A stretch of DNA of 64,000 nucleotides, from positions 10,497,213 through 10,561,212 of the forward strand of contig OY755183.1 of the NCBI GenBank assembly GCA_963576735.1, written 5' to 3'. The stretch comes from Bedellia somnulentella. Lineage: Eukaryota; Arthropoda; Insecta; Lepidoptera; Bedelliidae. Of the stretch, positions 46,701 to 58,700 are shown piece after piece (within the stretch, counting starts at the first letter, position 1; each line of letters opens with the position of its first letter). The notes below the pieces were generated by a model, which saw only the letters and a program-made list of their open reading frames with translations, made no database searches and was not told the DNA's origin. A program made the translations under genes and the position numbers.

Positions 46701-49700
46701 CAGCCAAAGGATTTATGAACCTAGAATGTATTAAGTCAATGTATAATGCTTTAGTCCGAAGTAAATTAGAATTCAACGCATTGTCTGGGCTCCACATGAA
46801 GTAAAATATTGCCTCATGGTGGAGAAGATACAGAACAAATTTATTAGATTTCTTTATTTCAAAATGTACGGTGTGTATCCCTACTACCCATTGATGTATC
46901 CCACATTATTCGTTCTGGGTATGGTGGGGTACAATTCATTGAGTGTAAGAAGGGATTTCACATTGATTCGTTGTCTGCTTGGTATTTTAAGGGGTACAAT
47001 ATATAATCCTACACTTTTGAACATGCTAAAACTAGCTGTTCCTAGTAATACCCTAAGAAGACGGCGAGGCCGATTGTTCTCCTTGCCATCAGCACGCACT
47101 AACTTACAGAGTGAGAGTCCCCTCTCTCGAGCACTCGTTGCGCTTAGCCAGATCGCAGAAGAAGTGGATTTATTTTCGTGCTCACAGATTGACTTCACAA
47201 ATACTTCTCTGAGATTTTTATGTTATTCAAAATAATTAAGATTTTCTTGATGTTTTTTAATTTTTGTGTTGATTTTTGTTAAATTTTAAAGTGAAATGTA
47301 ATCATATTAGGTGTTTCATCTGTCAAGATTATATTTCGAGTGTGTAAATAAATAAATATGTAGAAAAAAAAGTTTGCGTTATCGTTCGTGGTCACGTCCC
47401 AATAGCGGGGGAAGCCGTCGCTGCTCGCCGCTCTAGCCCGTTCGATCGTTGGCATGAATGTGTGCGTGCGAATCAACTTAATACTCGTATCGAAGGAACT
47501 TTATAGATAAATTACCTATATTTGTGTGAAGTGTTTCTTGTTGCGCGGCGGGGTAGTAGGGGAGCACTACACGTAATTAAGCACCATTGTGTTCTGAATA
47601 TCTTTCTTTTTTAATACGGGATTCTATAGCCTTATATACTATTTAATTCTATCTAAGAGGGGTTACCTCTGATGCTGACATGCGATGATATTCACGTCAA
47701 TTGAAGACATGATGTTATTCAATGCTATCATCCATCACACTTGAAATTGTGGCAGCACATTTAGTTGTTATAATTGTTATATATTTTATTGTAAGCATTT
47801 TTAATAGTTAGTATCGCTTAAGTTGCACTCATGTAAAGACCTAATAAATAACATCACGAGTTTAATAGTGTTTTCATTAAAGACTCTCAACGATACTCAA
47901 TAAATAATAATAATAAAGTACACATTCTCCAAAGTGGTTACCCCGACGTGATTAAAACAGAACCGTGATGTTTTTGAAATTGTGTACATACTTAATAAAT
48001 TGACTTTTGGAATAATTGTGATTCATCAGCGTCACAAAGGTTACGTGTCGTGTGACCTAGTTAGAACACTGCCTACTGCCGCGAGTGCATGCATCTTATT
48101 TAGTTCAGAAAATTGGATATAAGATACCATGATGAATAACACATTGGGGGCAGCAAATCAAGGACAGTTTCAGCAGCAAGGAGCAACGTCGACACCAATA
48201 GGGATACCAGGTACCAGTTCAGCTAATTTTGCTTCTGCTGAGTTAGCACAAATCACTGTTACCTCGAGAATACCAGAATTTTGGACTGAAATGCCGAGAC
48301 TATGGTTCGCGCAGTTTGAAGCGATAATGTTGCCGCAGAAACAAGGAGATGACGTAAAATTCAATGTGGTGGTGGCAAAGTTAAGTCGAGATGCTCTCCA
48401 ACAGATAAGTGACATCCTTCTTTCACCACCTACTTCCAACAAATACCAGGCAGTAAAGGAGAGGCTACTCCAAGTGTTTGAGGAAAGCGCTGAACGACAG
48501 TTCCAAAAACTTGTCGGCGAGATGGAGTTAGGATCCCAGAAACCATCTCAACTCCTAAGAAAGATGCGAGATTTGGGACGCAACACACAAGTTTCAGAGC
48601 AGACCCTAAAGAACTTGTGGCTATTTAGGATGCCAGCAGCGGTTCGAGCGGTCATTGCAGTCAGCAGCGACCAGGATTTAGACAATCTAGCAAAGATTGC
48701 AGATAAGGTTGTCGAAAGCGTCGCACACGGGGAAATTTCTGAAGTATCCAGCGGTCATCAGAGCCAGCAGCCAAACATGACCACCTTTCCATTGGCACAG
48801 ATGTTTACGATGATGCAAAACCTGACTCTAGAGGTTGCAGCTCTACGGGCACAGGTCAACGGCGGCGCCGGTCATCGCCGGAACAACAACGTTCATCGAG
48901 GCAGATCCAGATCCCGGAGTCGAGCGAGGAACCCGGATCATCCAAACTGGCTATGCAGGTTCCACTACCGCTACCGGAGTCGAGCCACAAGGTGTGAAGC
49001 ACCGTGCGCCTGGGACCCGAAGCGGGCAACATCCAAGCAGCAGGGAAACTAGATGCGGTACAGCCGGAGGCGGGAGGCACCGTACCCCTTAACAACTACC
49101 GCCTAATGATGAACGACCGTAAGAACAATATTTTTTTCCTTATAGACACTGGAGCTAACATTTCGGTTATGCCCAAAAATTATGTAAAATCTTGCAAAAA
49201 AATCAATTTTCATTATAAACTGTACGCAGCGAATAATACGGAAATCAGAACATATGGAACAGTTACATTAGAGCTTAATTTAGGATTAAGGCGAGCTTTT
49301 GAATGGACGTTCATTGTGTGTGATGTAAAACAACCGATACTAGGGGCAGATTTTATATATAAATATAAACTTTTGGTCGATCTATATAATACAGCTAATT
49401 GACACAGTAACTAGTTTAGGATCTAAAGGGAAAATTGTCAATTTTGATCAGCCATCTGTCAAGACCATTCAGGACGATCATCCGTATCGGGCGTTATTAG
49501 AACGGTTTCCTGATATTACGAAACCAGCATGCTATGGGGAAACACCTAAGCATAATGTATACCATCACATAGAGACAACAGGACCGCCGGTTTTTGCAAA
49601 AGCGAGACCCCTTCATCCAGATCGTTATTTCAAGGTAAAAGAGGAATTTAGGGTGATGCAGGAGGTAGGTATTTGCAGGCCATCGAAAAGTCCTTGGGCC

Positions 49701-52700
49701 AGTCCACTGCACGTCGTGCCGAAAAAAGACGGACAGCTCAGACCGTGCGGGGATTACCGCCGTTTAAATGCTGTCACCAAGCCGGATCGTTATCCAGTGC
49801 CGAGGCTACAAGATTTTACGTACGGACTGGCAGGTAAGACTATTTATTCACGCATTGATATTACAAGAGCTTACCATTTTATTAGCGTACTACCAGAGGA
49901 TGTTGAGAAAACGGCAATTATCACGCCTTTTGGACTTTTCGAATTCCCGAAAATGGGGTTTGGACTGAGAAATGCAGCTCAGACATTTCAAAGATTCATG
50001 GACCATACGGTACTTCAAGGAATCCAATGTCTGCAAGGTAAGGATGACAAAAGTTCACACCTTTTCTGTTACATTGATGACGTTATTATAGCTTCAGACG
50101 ATGAGACAATGCATCAGCAACATTTAAAAACTTTATTTCAAAGATTATCTGAAATAGGTTTAACAATAAAGTTAAGCAAAAGCGAATTTGGAAAGGAAAA
50201 AATTGAATTTTTGGGTTACGAGGTATCAAAAGACGGTATCAAGCCGCTACCGGAAAAGGTAAGAGCCCTATCAGAATTCCCGAAACCCAAAACGATTGAA
50301 GAATTACGCAGGTTTTTAGGAATGGTTAACTTTTATAGAGCTCACCTCCCTAATGCAGTTCAGCACCAGGCAGAGCTAAATAAATTTTTACACAATTCAA
50401 AAAAACGGGACAAGACAATCATAGATTGGGATGAAAAAGGAAATGAATGTTTTGAAGAGTGTAAACGTAGTTTACAGAACGCGGTTACATTGTCTCACCC
50501 AGTTCCGAATGCTAAATTAGCGCTTTTTACCGACGCATCATCGAACTGTATTGGAGGTGTACTGCAACAAAAAATAGGCACAGAGTGGAGGCCATTAGGA
50601 TTTTACTCCAAAAAGATATCCGAAACTCAGTGTAAGTACAGTACCTACGACAGAGAACTATTAGCTATCTATGCATCAATAGTATATTTTAGAAATATGA
50701 TAGAGGGACGTGAATTAACAATTTACACGGATCACATGCCTTTAACACACGCATTAAAAAAGTTAGGCAGCGACAAGGAATTACCGAGGAGAACTCGTCA
50801 GCTGTTGTACATCAGCGAATTTACAAGCGATATACAACATATACAAGGTAAGTTGAACCCTGTCGCAGACGCACTGTCTAGAGTAGAATCCATTACGTGT
50901 CCGTCCGCATTAAATTACGAAGAAGTCGCCGCGGAACAGGAAAATGACACCGAACTTAGACAGTACCTACAGAGTAAACAAAACAATCTAACGTTTAAGA
51001 AAGTTTACACACCAGAATGTAATAAGTCGATTTACTGCGAAATGTCTACAAATTCATCCAGGCCATATTTACCAATAAAGTTTAGGAAACAGGTATTTGA
51101 AAAAGTCCACAATATCAGTCATCCAGGGATTCGGACCACGCGAAAAATGATATCATCCCGATATTTTTGGCCAAGTATGAACAGAGGCGTAAATACTTGG
51201 ACCAAAACTTGTATTAATTGTCAAAAAGCAAAGGTAAGTAGACATACGGTATCAAAATTGGGCAGTTTTGAGGTAAGTAATAAATTAGAACACCTACATC
51301 TTGACATAATTGGACCTTTACCAACAACGCATGAAGGATTCAGGTATTGTGTTACAATGATAGATCGTTTTACCCGTTGGCCAGAGGCGTACCCAGTTTG
51401 CGATATCACAGCGGAAACAGTGGCAAGAACTGTTTATGAAGGTTGGATTTGCAGATTCGGTAGCCCTATCAAGATAACAACAGATCAAGGTAGGCAATTT
51501 GAGAGTGAATTATTTTATTCTCTTATGAAATTATTAGGAGTCCAAAGGCAAAGGACAACACCGTATCACCCACAGTGTAATGGTATGGTTGAACGATGGC
51601 ATAGAACTTTGAAGACAGCTATAACTGCAAGGTTAATTTCGTCAAAAAGGAGCTGGATTGATGAATTACCAACGGTAATGTTAGGATTACGGGCAGCAGG
51701 ACGCAGTGACTCCAATGTCAGAGCAGCGGAGATGCTCATGGGTAAGAGTTTAAGGTTGCCAGGAGATTTTTACTCCGAGACAGAAAACTCCAAGGTTGAC
51801 GATAACACATACGTAGACAAATTACGTAACACAATGCGAACGTTGCAACCGCAAAGTAGAATTAATAAAGACTCGCGCACACTGTTCGTCCATCCAGAAT
51901 TAAGCCAATGTAGTCATGTATTTATAAGAGACTAGCTGTGCCCGCGACTTCGTTCGCGTGATTGTCGAGAACAAAAAAACGTCGTTTAGTTAAGAGTATA
52001 TCACCTTTTTGAAATAAAATAAAGAACCAATGAAATCTAATGCGCACACTTATTGTGATGTAGGAACTATTGAGTATTTTATAATGATATTTAATTAATT
52101 ACAGTAGCCATTATCCAGTTGAAATAATAAAAGGTCGTAACTGTGTGTATCTCATTTGAATTAGTGTTTATTTAGATACAGTTACAGGGTTAGCCGAAGA
52201 TTAAGGATCGCTACCTTGTACGATCCTAGCAGATCTGCATAATGCATCAATATATTTATAAAGCCCTTTTGTTTTTAACACTTCGGAATTTTGCACATAG
52301 ATCATATATCAATCCCGCCCGATTTCGGCCACAGCAAGTTCTGGTATCCGGCTATTAAGAGTGTGTTCATGTGCTCTCATGTGACTGACATAGCCAATCT
52401 TTCCGACAAATGTTCTATGACGTATGTTGAAAAATCAGTACCCCTCCAATATATAGGTAGTTATTATTGATGGCCGCAGGTGGTCGGGCCTTGAGCTCAT
52501 CACTCTTTGCTTCGAGCTCATCACGTCTTTTCCTTCCGAAAAGAAATATTAACCGGTTGACAGGAAGGGGGTGAAAACTAAATTACTAAATTTCACTCAA
52601 GAAAGAATAAAACAAACGGGGTAAGCTAAATAAAACCGCTCAAAAAAGGTACTTTACTATTATTAGGGTTTACGGTTGTTGGTTGTACTATGATAATACA

Positions 52701-55700
52701 TTGAATTAAATCGATTTATCAGTGGCATAATATGCACTGTAGTAGCTGTGTAGTGTCGGCTTAGAATAGCACTACCCCATTTCTTCCGGTGGATGTACGT
52801 AAGAGGCGACTAACGGTATTGGGGGTTTTTAAGGGATTTTTGGGCGATGCGGTTGGAGACCCATTACCAACAACCTTTATTTTACCATCTTTTCCCCACT
52901 CAATTTTCCAAAAGTGGCTGAGGAATTTCTAATTCCTTAGCTCAGGCTACCCCTTCTAGGGATTTATAGTCGTGAGTATATGTATGTATGTATAATATGC
53001 AAATATAACTAAATTAAGGTTAGTCACTAAGGTCACTACATCATTTTAGTGTTAAAAAAAGTAGAACTTAAAAGATGTCTTATGTTTCTGGTGTTTAATA
53101 CATACATACATACATATTCTCACGCCGTTAGTTTCCATTGGGGTAGGCAGAGACTATCGATCGCCACTTTGTACTTGACACTTTTTTTATCGCCAATGTG
53201 GAAGGTAATGTTAGTAGAGGACGACCTCGGAGGACAGATTTGGATCAAATAGAAAACGTGCTCAAAAAGGCAGGTGTCCGCAGTATGAAGAATAAAAGAG
53301 CATGTATGAAAAGATTGATGGATGTAAACGAAGCCAGAGAGGTTTGGTGTTTAATGTAGACCAAAATTCAGTTTTTTATTATAAACGTTCACGAAAACTG
53401 GTTGTGAAGTGACGTGCATTTGAAGAATGGCTAAGAATTTCAAAATTATGCTCACCAAATTGGATTTATTAATAGGCAGACTATTTACATAATATATTAA
53501 TATTAATAAGCCTAATTTAAGAAACTAAGTAAAGATAATATTTAAAAGCATTTCAGTTATTTTCATAGTCGGCGAATTCACTTGATATTGGCAGCTTGTA
53601 TTAATTTCGCCTAGCTTGTTTCCTGTAGCTTCTATTACTTTAACCGACTTTAAAATAAGGGGTTAAAGGGGCTAAAAAAATGCAAATTTTATTTTTGCTT
53701 TATTTTATTTTGGTTCTTTATTTTATTTTTGCACAACGCCATCTATCGGACTTTGGATTCCAACTATCAACATTAGTTCTATATTTAGACTTAAGATGTC
53801 GTTGCAAGTACTATACTGAATTGCGTAACGTAATATTTTTTTTCTTGAACTCACAAAATTAATCATATCTTTTGATAGAGTGAACCGATTTCGATGAAAC
53901 AAAAACTAAGTTATACCTCAAGTTACGTTTAATTTTTGTATATAAACATTTTCAGCATTAAATTCGTAGATTTTACGTTTTGCGCGCACAAACAAACATA
54001 TAAACAGACAAACAGACAAACAGACAAAAAATTTAAAAATGATGGAAATGGGTTCTGTTATTTATCTGTTCACACGCTGGCTATTTTTTTTTTCAATTTC
54101 TTCAATGTACAAAAATTACTTTTCTACAGATTTATTATATGTATAGATGATATGGTAAAAAGACCTTTTACAGCTTCTTATCAAGGACCGTATTCGGTAA
54201 TAGATAGGTCAGATAAAGTTTTTAAGGTGCAATTGCCTAACCGTATTGTAAATGTTTCGATAGACAGATTAAAGCCAGCATTTATTATTGTAGAACAAAA
54301 AGAACAAAACTCAAATGTAATCGAACCTCAAATGTATAATCAGCAAACGCCAGATATTACGCAGAAAGATAGCGAGAAACATGTAAACATACCTATATGT
54401 AAAAATGAATATCGAACCAGAAGTGGTCGGCTTAGTAAGCAAATAGTTAGGTTTTCGTAATTAGTAACTGTATAATTAGGTTAGTAGTTTTAAGAACTAA
54501 GCATAAAACAGTAGGTCATAAAAATACATTTTGTAATAATTATTATTGTCATTTGTTTAAAGGTCAGAGTACGAAACTAGAGCAGCAAAGTCAGCATTTG
54601 ATGTAATAAACGTTTTGTTAAGAATCAATATTATAAGTGTTAGGTAATTATGGAGTAATTTTAAATTTGTTTGCTGTAAAGTAAACACTAATTAAGTTTT
54701 TTATTTTTGCAAGATTAATAGACTTAGTTGTAACGTAATCATGGGCAACACCAAATCCGTGCAGAAGGAAGAGGAGGTTATCATTGCCCAGAACGGGGCA
54801 AATAACGCCTCAAACTCACATCTAGAGCAGAAGATTGAAATTTACGGCATCATGTTGACAGCCATGGCAGTAATACTCATAGTACTAATATTTTTCGTGG
54901 TGTACAAAGCGTGTTGTGTGCAGTCCAAGAAATGGTTTAGAAGCGAGCTAAACACTTGGCAGAGTGCAATGAACCTGGCCGGAATGGGAGTCAACCCGCT
55001 GCCATCAGCAAGGAACGGACACGGACACCCAACGGCGGCAGCACACCCAGGTTTCGCTAACGTTTAGTGGAGTGTATAGTGCTAGTGATATTAGACAGAG
55101 TGTAATAATGAGTCGTGCGCTAAGTTAAGTAGATATATAATAAATTTTAGTTTTAAATAGTGCTAGCTCACCCATCCATGTTTATGTATTCGAATTTATG
55201 TCTTATTTTGTTTTTTGTAGAAGGGGGTGACTGTGGCAGCACATTTAGTTGTTATAATTGTTATATATTTTATTGTAAGCATTTTTAATAGTTAGTATCG
55301 CTTAAGTTGCACTCATGTAAAGACCTAATAAATAACATCACGAGTTTAATAGTGTTTTCATTAAAGACTCTCAACGATACTCAATAAATAATAATAATAA
55401 AGTACACATTCTCCAAAAAATAAATGGTAATGTTACTCACCAAATGCGGATCGTTCTTGTCAGCAATACTGATGGCAATTTCAGCAAGACGCACCACGCA
55501 AGCGCCGGCGTCATGAATCTCAAACAGTTTGATCACCTGCAACGTACCAAGAAATTATGAAGAGGAAAGAACAATAGACTTTTTTGTTTTTAATGTATTT
55601 CTGTTAAGTGGTAAACAGGCAGTACAATTCGCAATTCAACCCTTTATTTGTCTGAAGCGGCAATTTGTTTCGAAACAAAGGCCACTAATGTATTTAAAGA

Positions 55701-58700
55701 AAAATAAAGTCGACATACCTTCATATAATAAAATACAAGAGCTTGATGCTGCGTGCTCGGCTCGCCCGCTGTTGCGACAATCTGTCTCAAGAACGGCTCC
55801 GAACTGACACCTTTTGCAGCTTTGCAGAATGCCGTGTATGCGCCCTCGGGGTCCTTTAAGTCTAACAACGCTAGTCCCAGAATAAATTGACCTGAAATGC
55901 ATGAAAGTATTGTTAAAAACCTCTGTAACAATTCATGGTAAACTTTACCGGGTAAAGCCATTCTTTCGAATTTTGGCACTAATTTTCTGACTTATTTGAA
56001 AAACTCAATACTTAATTTATTTTATCTACTTAGAGTATTTTAAACTTGAGCTAAGATAGATCCACTCAACAGTTTTAAGTGCTGAAATCCTTGTGTCTTG
56101 GATGAACGGCTAAAATTACAAAGGTCAAACCTTTTTTGTTCCACTTAACGAAAAGCATTTCCTAACAAAATAACGACAATTAATAACTTACGCGAGCAAG
56201 CATTCCACTCGCACCACGGCTCCAGTAAAGCCACGTAGCTCTGTACCAAGCGCGGCTGGTTGATTGTGGCCAGCCACCAACCGAACTCGAAACCACCGGA
56301 CACGGCCCATCTACGGATTTGCTAAGGAATGCTTATTGGGTTTTGTATGGCAAACGTCGAAAGTGAGATTATAAGAGAATTGCTCGAGTTTAATGACAGA
56401 GTCAAGTAAAGTATACAGATGTTATTATTATGGAAGAAGTACAAATTTGTTTACAACAGTTTAAATAACTTTATTACGTAACTAACAATTTTCACATAAA
56501 TAGGAAAATATTAGAAAAATGGAACATTATGTAGCAATAAACAATATTAAAAAAGGAGAAAAGGTTGTAACTTTGGTTGTTTGTAAGGGCTTATTTCCTG
56601 AAATACTATAAAATAAATAAAATAAAAAATAAAAATCGTTTATTTACAAGAACAAGAGTATTTATAAAGATGTTAAGTAGTTATTATGTGCTTTGCCTGC
56701 TCTGCCATGAGGCGTGTAAATATTTGAATCATTAGGCTAGAAATTTCACTCAAAAAACACTAATTTAAAAATAAAAATGTTACATATTGTCAAATACCAA
56801 GTATATGCCTACAAAATAAAAACAAACAAACAACAAATAATGTCAAAAATTCAATTTTAAAAAGATAATAATAACAATTTAAACAAAAAAGAAAGAATAA
56901 AATCAAATCACATGTCACAAAATATCAAATCACATGTCACAAAATATCAAATCACATGTCACAAAATATCAAATCACATGTCACAAAATATCAAATCACA
57001 TGTCACAAAATATAAAATCATAAACAATTAAATGTCACAATTATCAATAAAATCTTGGATAGAATAATAGCACTTCTCAATTAAATAATTAAACAGCTTC
57101 AATCTAAATTCTTTAAATGCCTTATCCTTTAAATTATCGCTAATGACATTGTATAATTTCACAGCCATGTAAGATGCATTGCGGTGGCATATAGCCAAAC
57201 CCTTTGTAAACGGGTACTCTAGTTGTAAGTTATGATGTCCACGTTGGGGCCTATTTGTTGGTGTTTTAAGTCTAAAAAGGGACTGATTTTTGTGAACAAA
57301 TATTAACATTTCATATATATACAGGGAAGGGAGTGGTAATATTCTTAACTTTTTGAATAACGGCACACAGCTATCGAGAAAATCAGCGCCACACAATATT
57401 CTTATACTTTTTTTTTGAATTTTAAACGCCCTATCGCTGTCTACAGAATTTCCCCACAGTATTATCCCGTAACGTAAAATAGATGCTACATACCCGTAAT
57501 AACATATTAAGGCTGCTTTGTCGGATACAACATACTTAATTCGATATAAGACGTAAAGGTATCTGTCAAGTTTATTGCATAGCTTTTCCACGTGTGCTTT
57601 CCAGTCAAGAAAAGGGTCCAAAGTAAATCCTAAAAATGTTGTGTATGGCACTTCGTTGATTTTATCCCCATCGATTTGAATGTTTGACTCTATTGGGTCT
57701 CTGCGATGTGTTCGAAATTGTAAATATTCAGTTTTCTTTGGATTAATATTTAGGTTATGGTTTTGAAGCCATTGAACAACACTTTTTAAAGTTTCGTTTA
57801 TTTCAGTTTCAAAGGCATTAATATTTGTACCTAATATACTTCCTTGAGGAACGCCGAATTTCACCAATTTGTAGTCTGAGCTGTACACTTGTATGTGGTT
57901 TTTATTAGTACCTACAATTTCTACGCACTGTTGACGATTTGCTAAGTAACTTTTTATCCACTCATAAGTTTTCCCGCGAAGGCCGCATTTTTCGACAATT
58001 TCAAGTAAAAAGGTGGTAGACAAAATCAAATGCCTTTGACATATCAATTGATACATCAACTGCTGGATTCTTTTTATTTAAAGATTCCGATACATGTTTA
58101 ATTAAATTGAAACACGCCAGAGTAGTTGAGCTACCTTTTCTAAAACCAAATTGGTTAGGGATTAAGATTTCCTGTTTAATTAAAAAGTTCTTTATTTTAT
58201 CAAACATCACTTTTTCAAAAACTTTAGATATGACGGGTATTAGTGCAATAGGTCGATAGTTTTTTAAGACGGTGCAATCTCCGGATTTCAAAAGTGGTTT
58301 AACTATGGATCGTTTTAGACGTTCTGGGAAAACTCCTTCTACAAACGAAACATTTATGATGTGACTTAGCGGCAAAGAAATATGTATGGCACATTTCTTG
58401 AAAAGAGAAGTCGGTAGGTGGTCATATCCTGTAGCTGCAGTATTTTTAAGTTTCTTAATTACCTTGTAAATGTCGTGGGGCTCAGTTGGTGTCAAATAGA
58501 TCGAATTAATATTTCTTGAAACGTCCACATGGTTTTTGTCAATGTTATCATCATTAAGATTCGTCAAATTTATAAAAAAGTCATTAAATATATTTGCAAT
58601 TTGTATTGGGTCCCTAATTTTAATATTGTCTTTTGTAACTTCCGATATGATAGATTTTTTATTTTCGTGGTCAAAATTTTGTTTTATTAGCCTCCATGAC

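Larger units (their letters stand above)
51932..54147 (-). mobile_element. Non-autonomous Helitron inserted in gypsy integrase
   Basis: On the minus strand it starts TCTATACATATAATAAATCT at 54147 and ends GCACAGCTAG at 51932, between A and T of the host. A hairpin with CGCG arms (CGCGAACGAAGTCGCG) lies 7 bp before the CTAG end. There is no target duplication, as expected. It contains a SINE-A (52745-52991) and LINE tails (53101-53350). No Rep/helicase frame is present. Confidence 0.9.
49395..54460 (+). pseudogene. Gypsy pol (RT, RNase H, integrase) split by a Helitron
   Basis: From 49395 to 51931 the frame carries RT (PLHVVPKKDGQLRPCGDYRR, YSRIDITRAYHFISV, active site CYIDDVIIASD), RNase H (LFTDASSNCIGGVL, IYTDHMPLTHAL) and integrase (HHCC zinc region around HNISHPGIRTTRKM / CINCQKAK; DDE with LDIIGPLP, TDQGRQFES and YHPQCNGMVERWHRTL). 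It is cut at 51931, and the integrase C-terminal domain resumes at 54148 (DMVKRPFTASYQGPYSV), ending at 54458-54460. Removing the Helitron would leave the frame in phase. Apart from the insertion and the upstream frameshift, no decay is visible. Confidence 0.9.
47748..55417 (+). mobile_element. Ty3/gypsy LTR retrotransposon, CsRn1/Kamikaze type, interrupted by a Helitron
   Basis: Identical LTRs of about 186 bp and a 4-bp AAAT duplication (47744-47747, 55418-55421; the exact LTR end is ambiguous by two bases in an A-run) bracket gag, protease-pol and an extra ORF. The primer site TGGTTACCCCGACGTGA differs at one base from the tRNA-Trp complement. That primer and the C-x2-H-x9-C-x3-C Gag motif are the two marks of the CsRn1 clade. 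The element is antisense in a Nup160 intron. A 2.2-kb Helitron splits pol; protease and RT frames are also shifted near 49390. Confidence 0.93.

Noticed and set aside
48835..49095. Extra short frames around the gag/protease overlap
   Set aside because: Overlap shadows of the Arg/Ser-rich Gag tail; no independent motif.
54741..55067. Calling the extra gypsy ORF an envelope protein
   Set aside because: Too short, no signal peptide, no fusion peptide or furin site, no ectodomain of useful size.
56905..57022. CRISPR-like regular repeats
   Set aside because: The units abut directly with no unique spacers; eukaryotic LINE 3' minisatellite.
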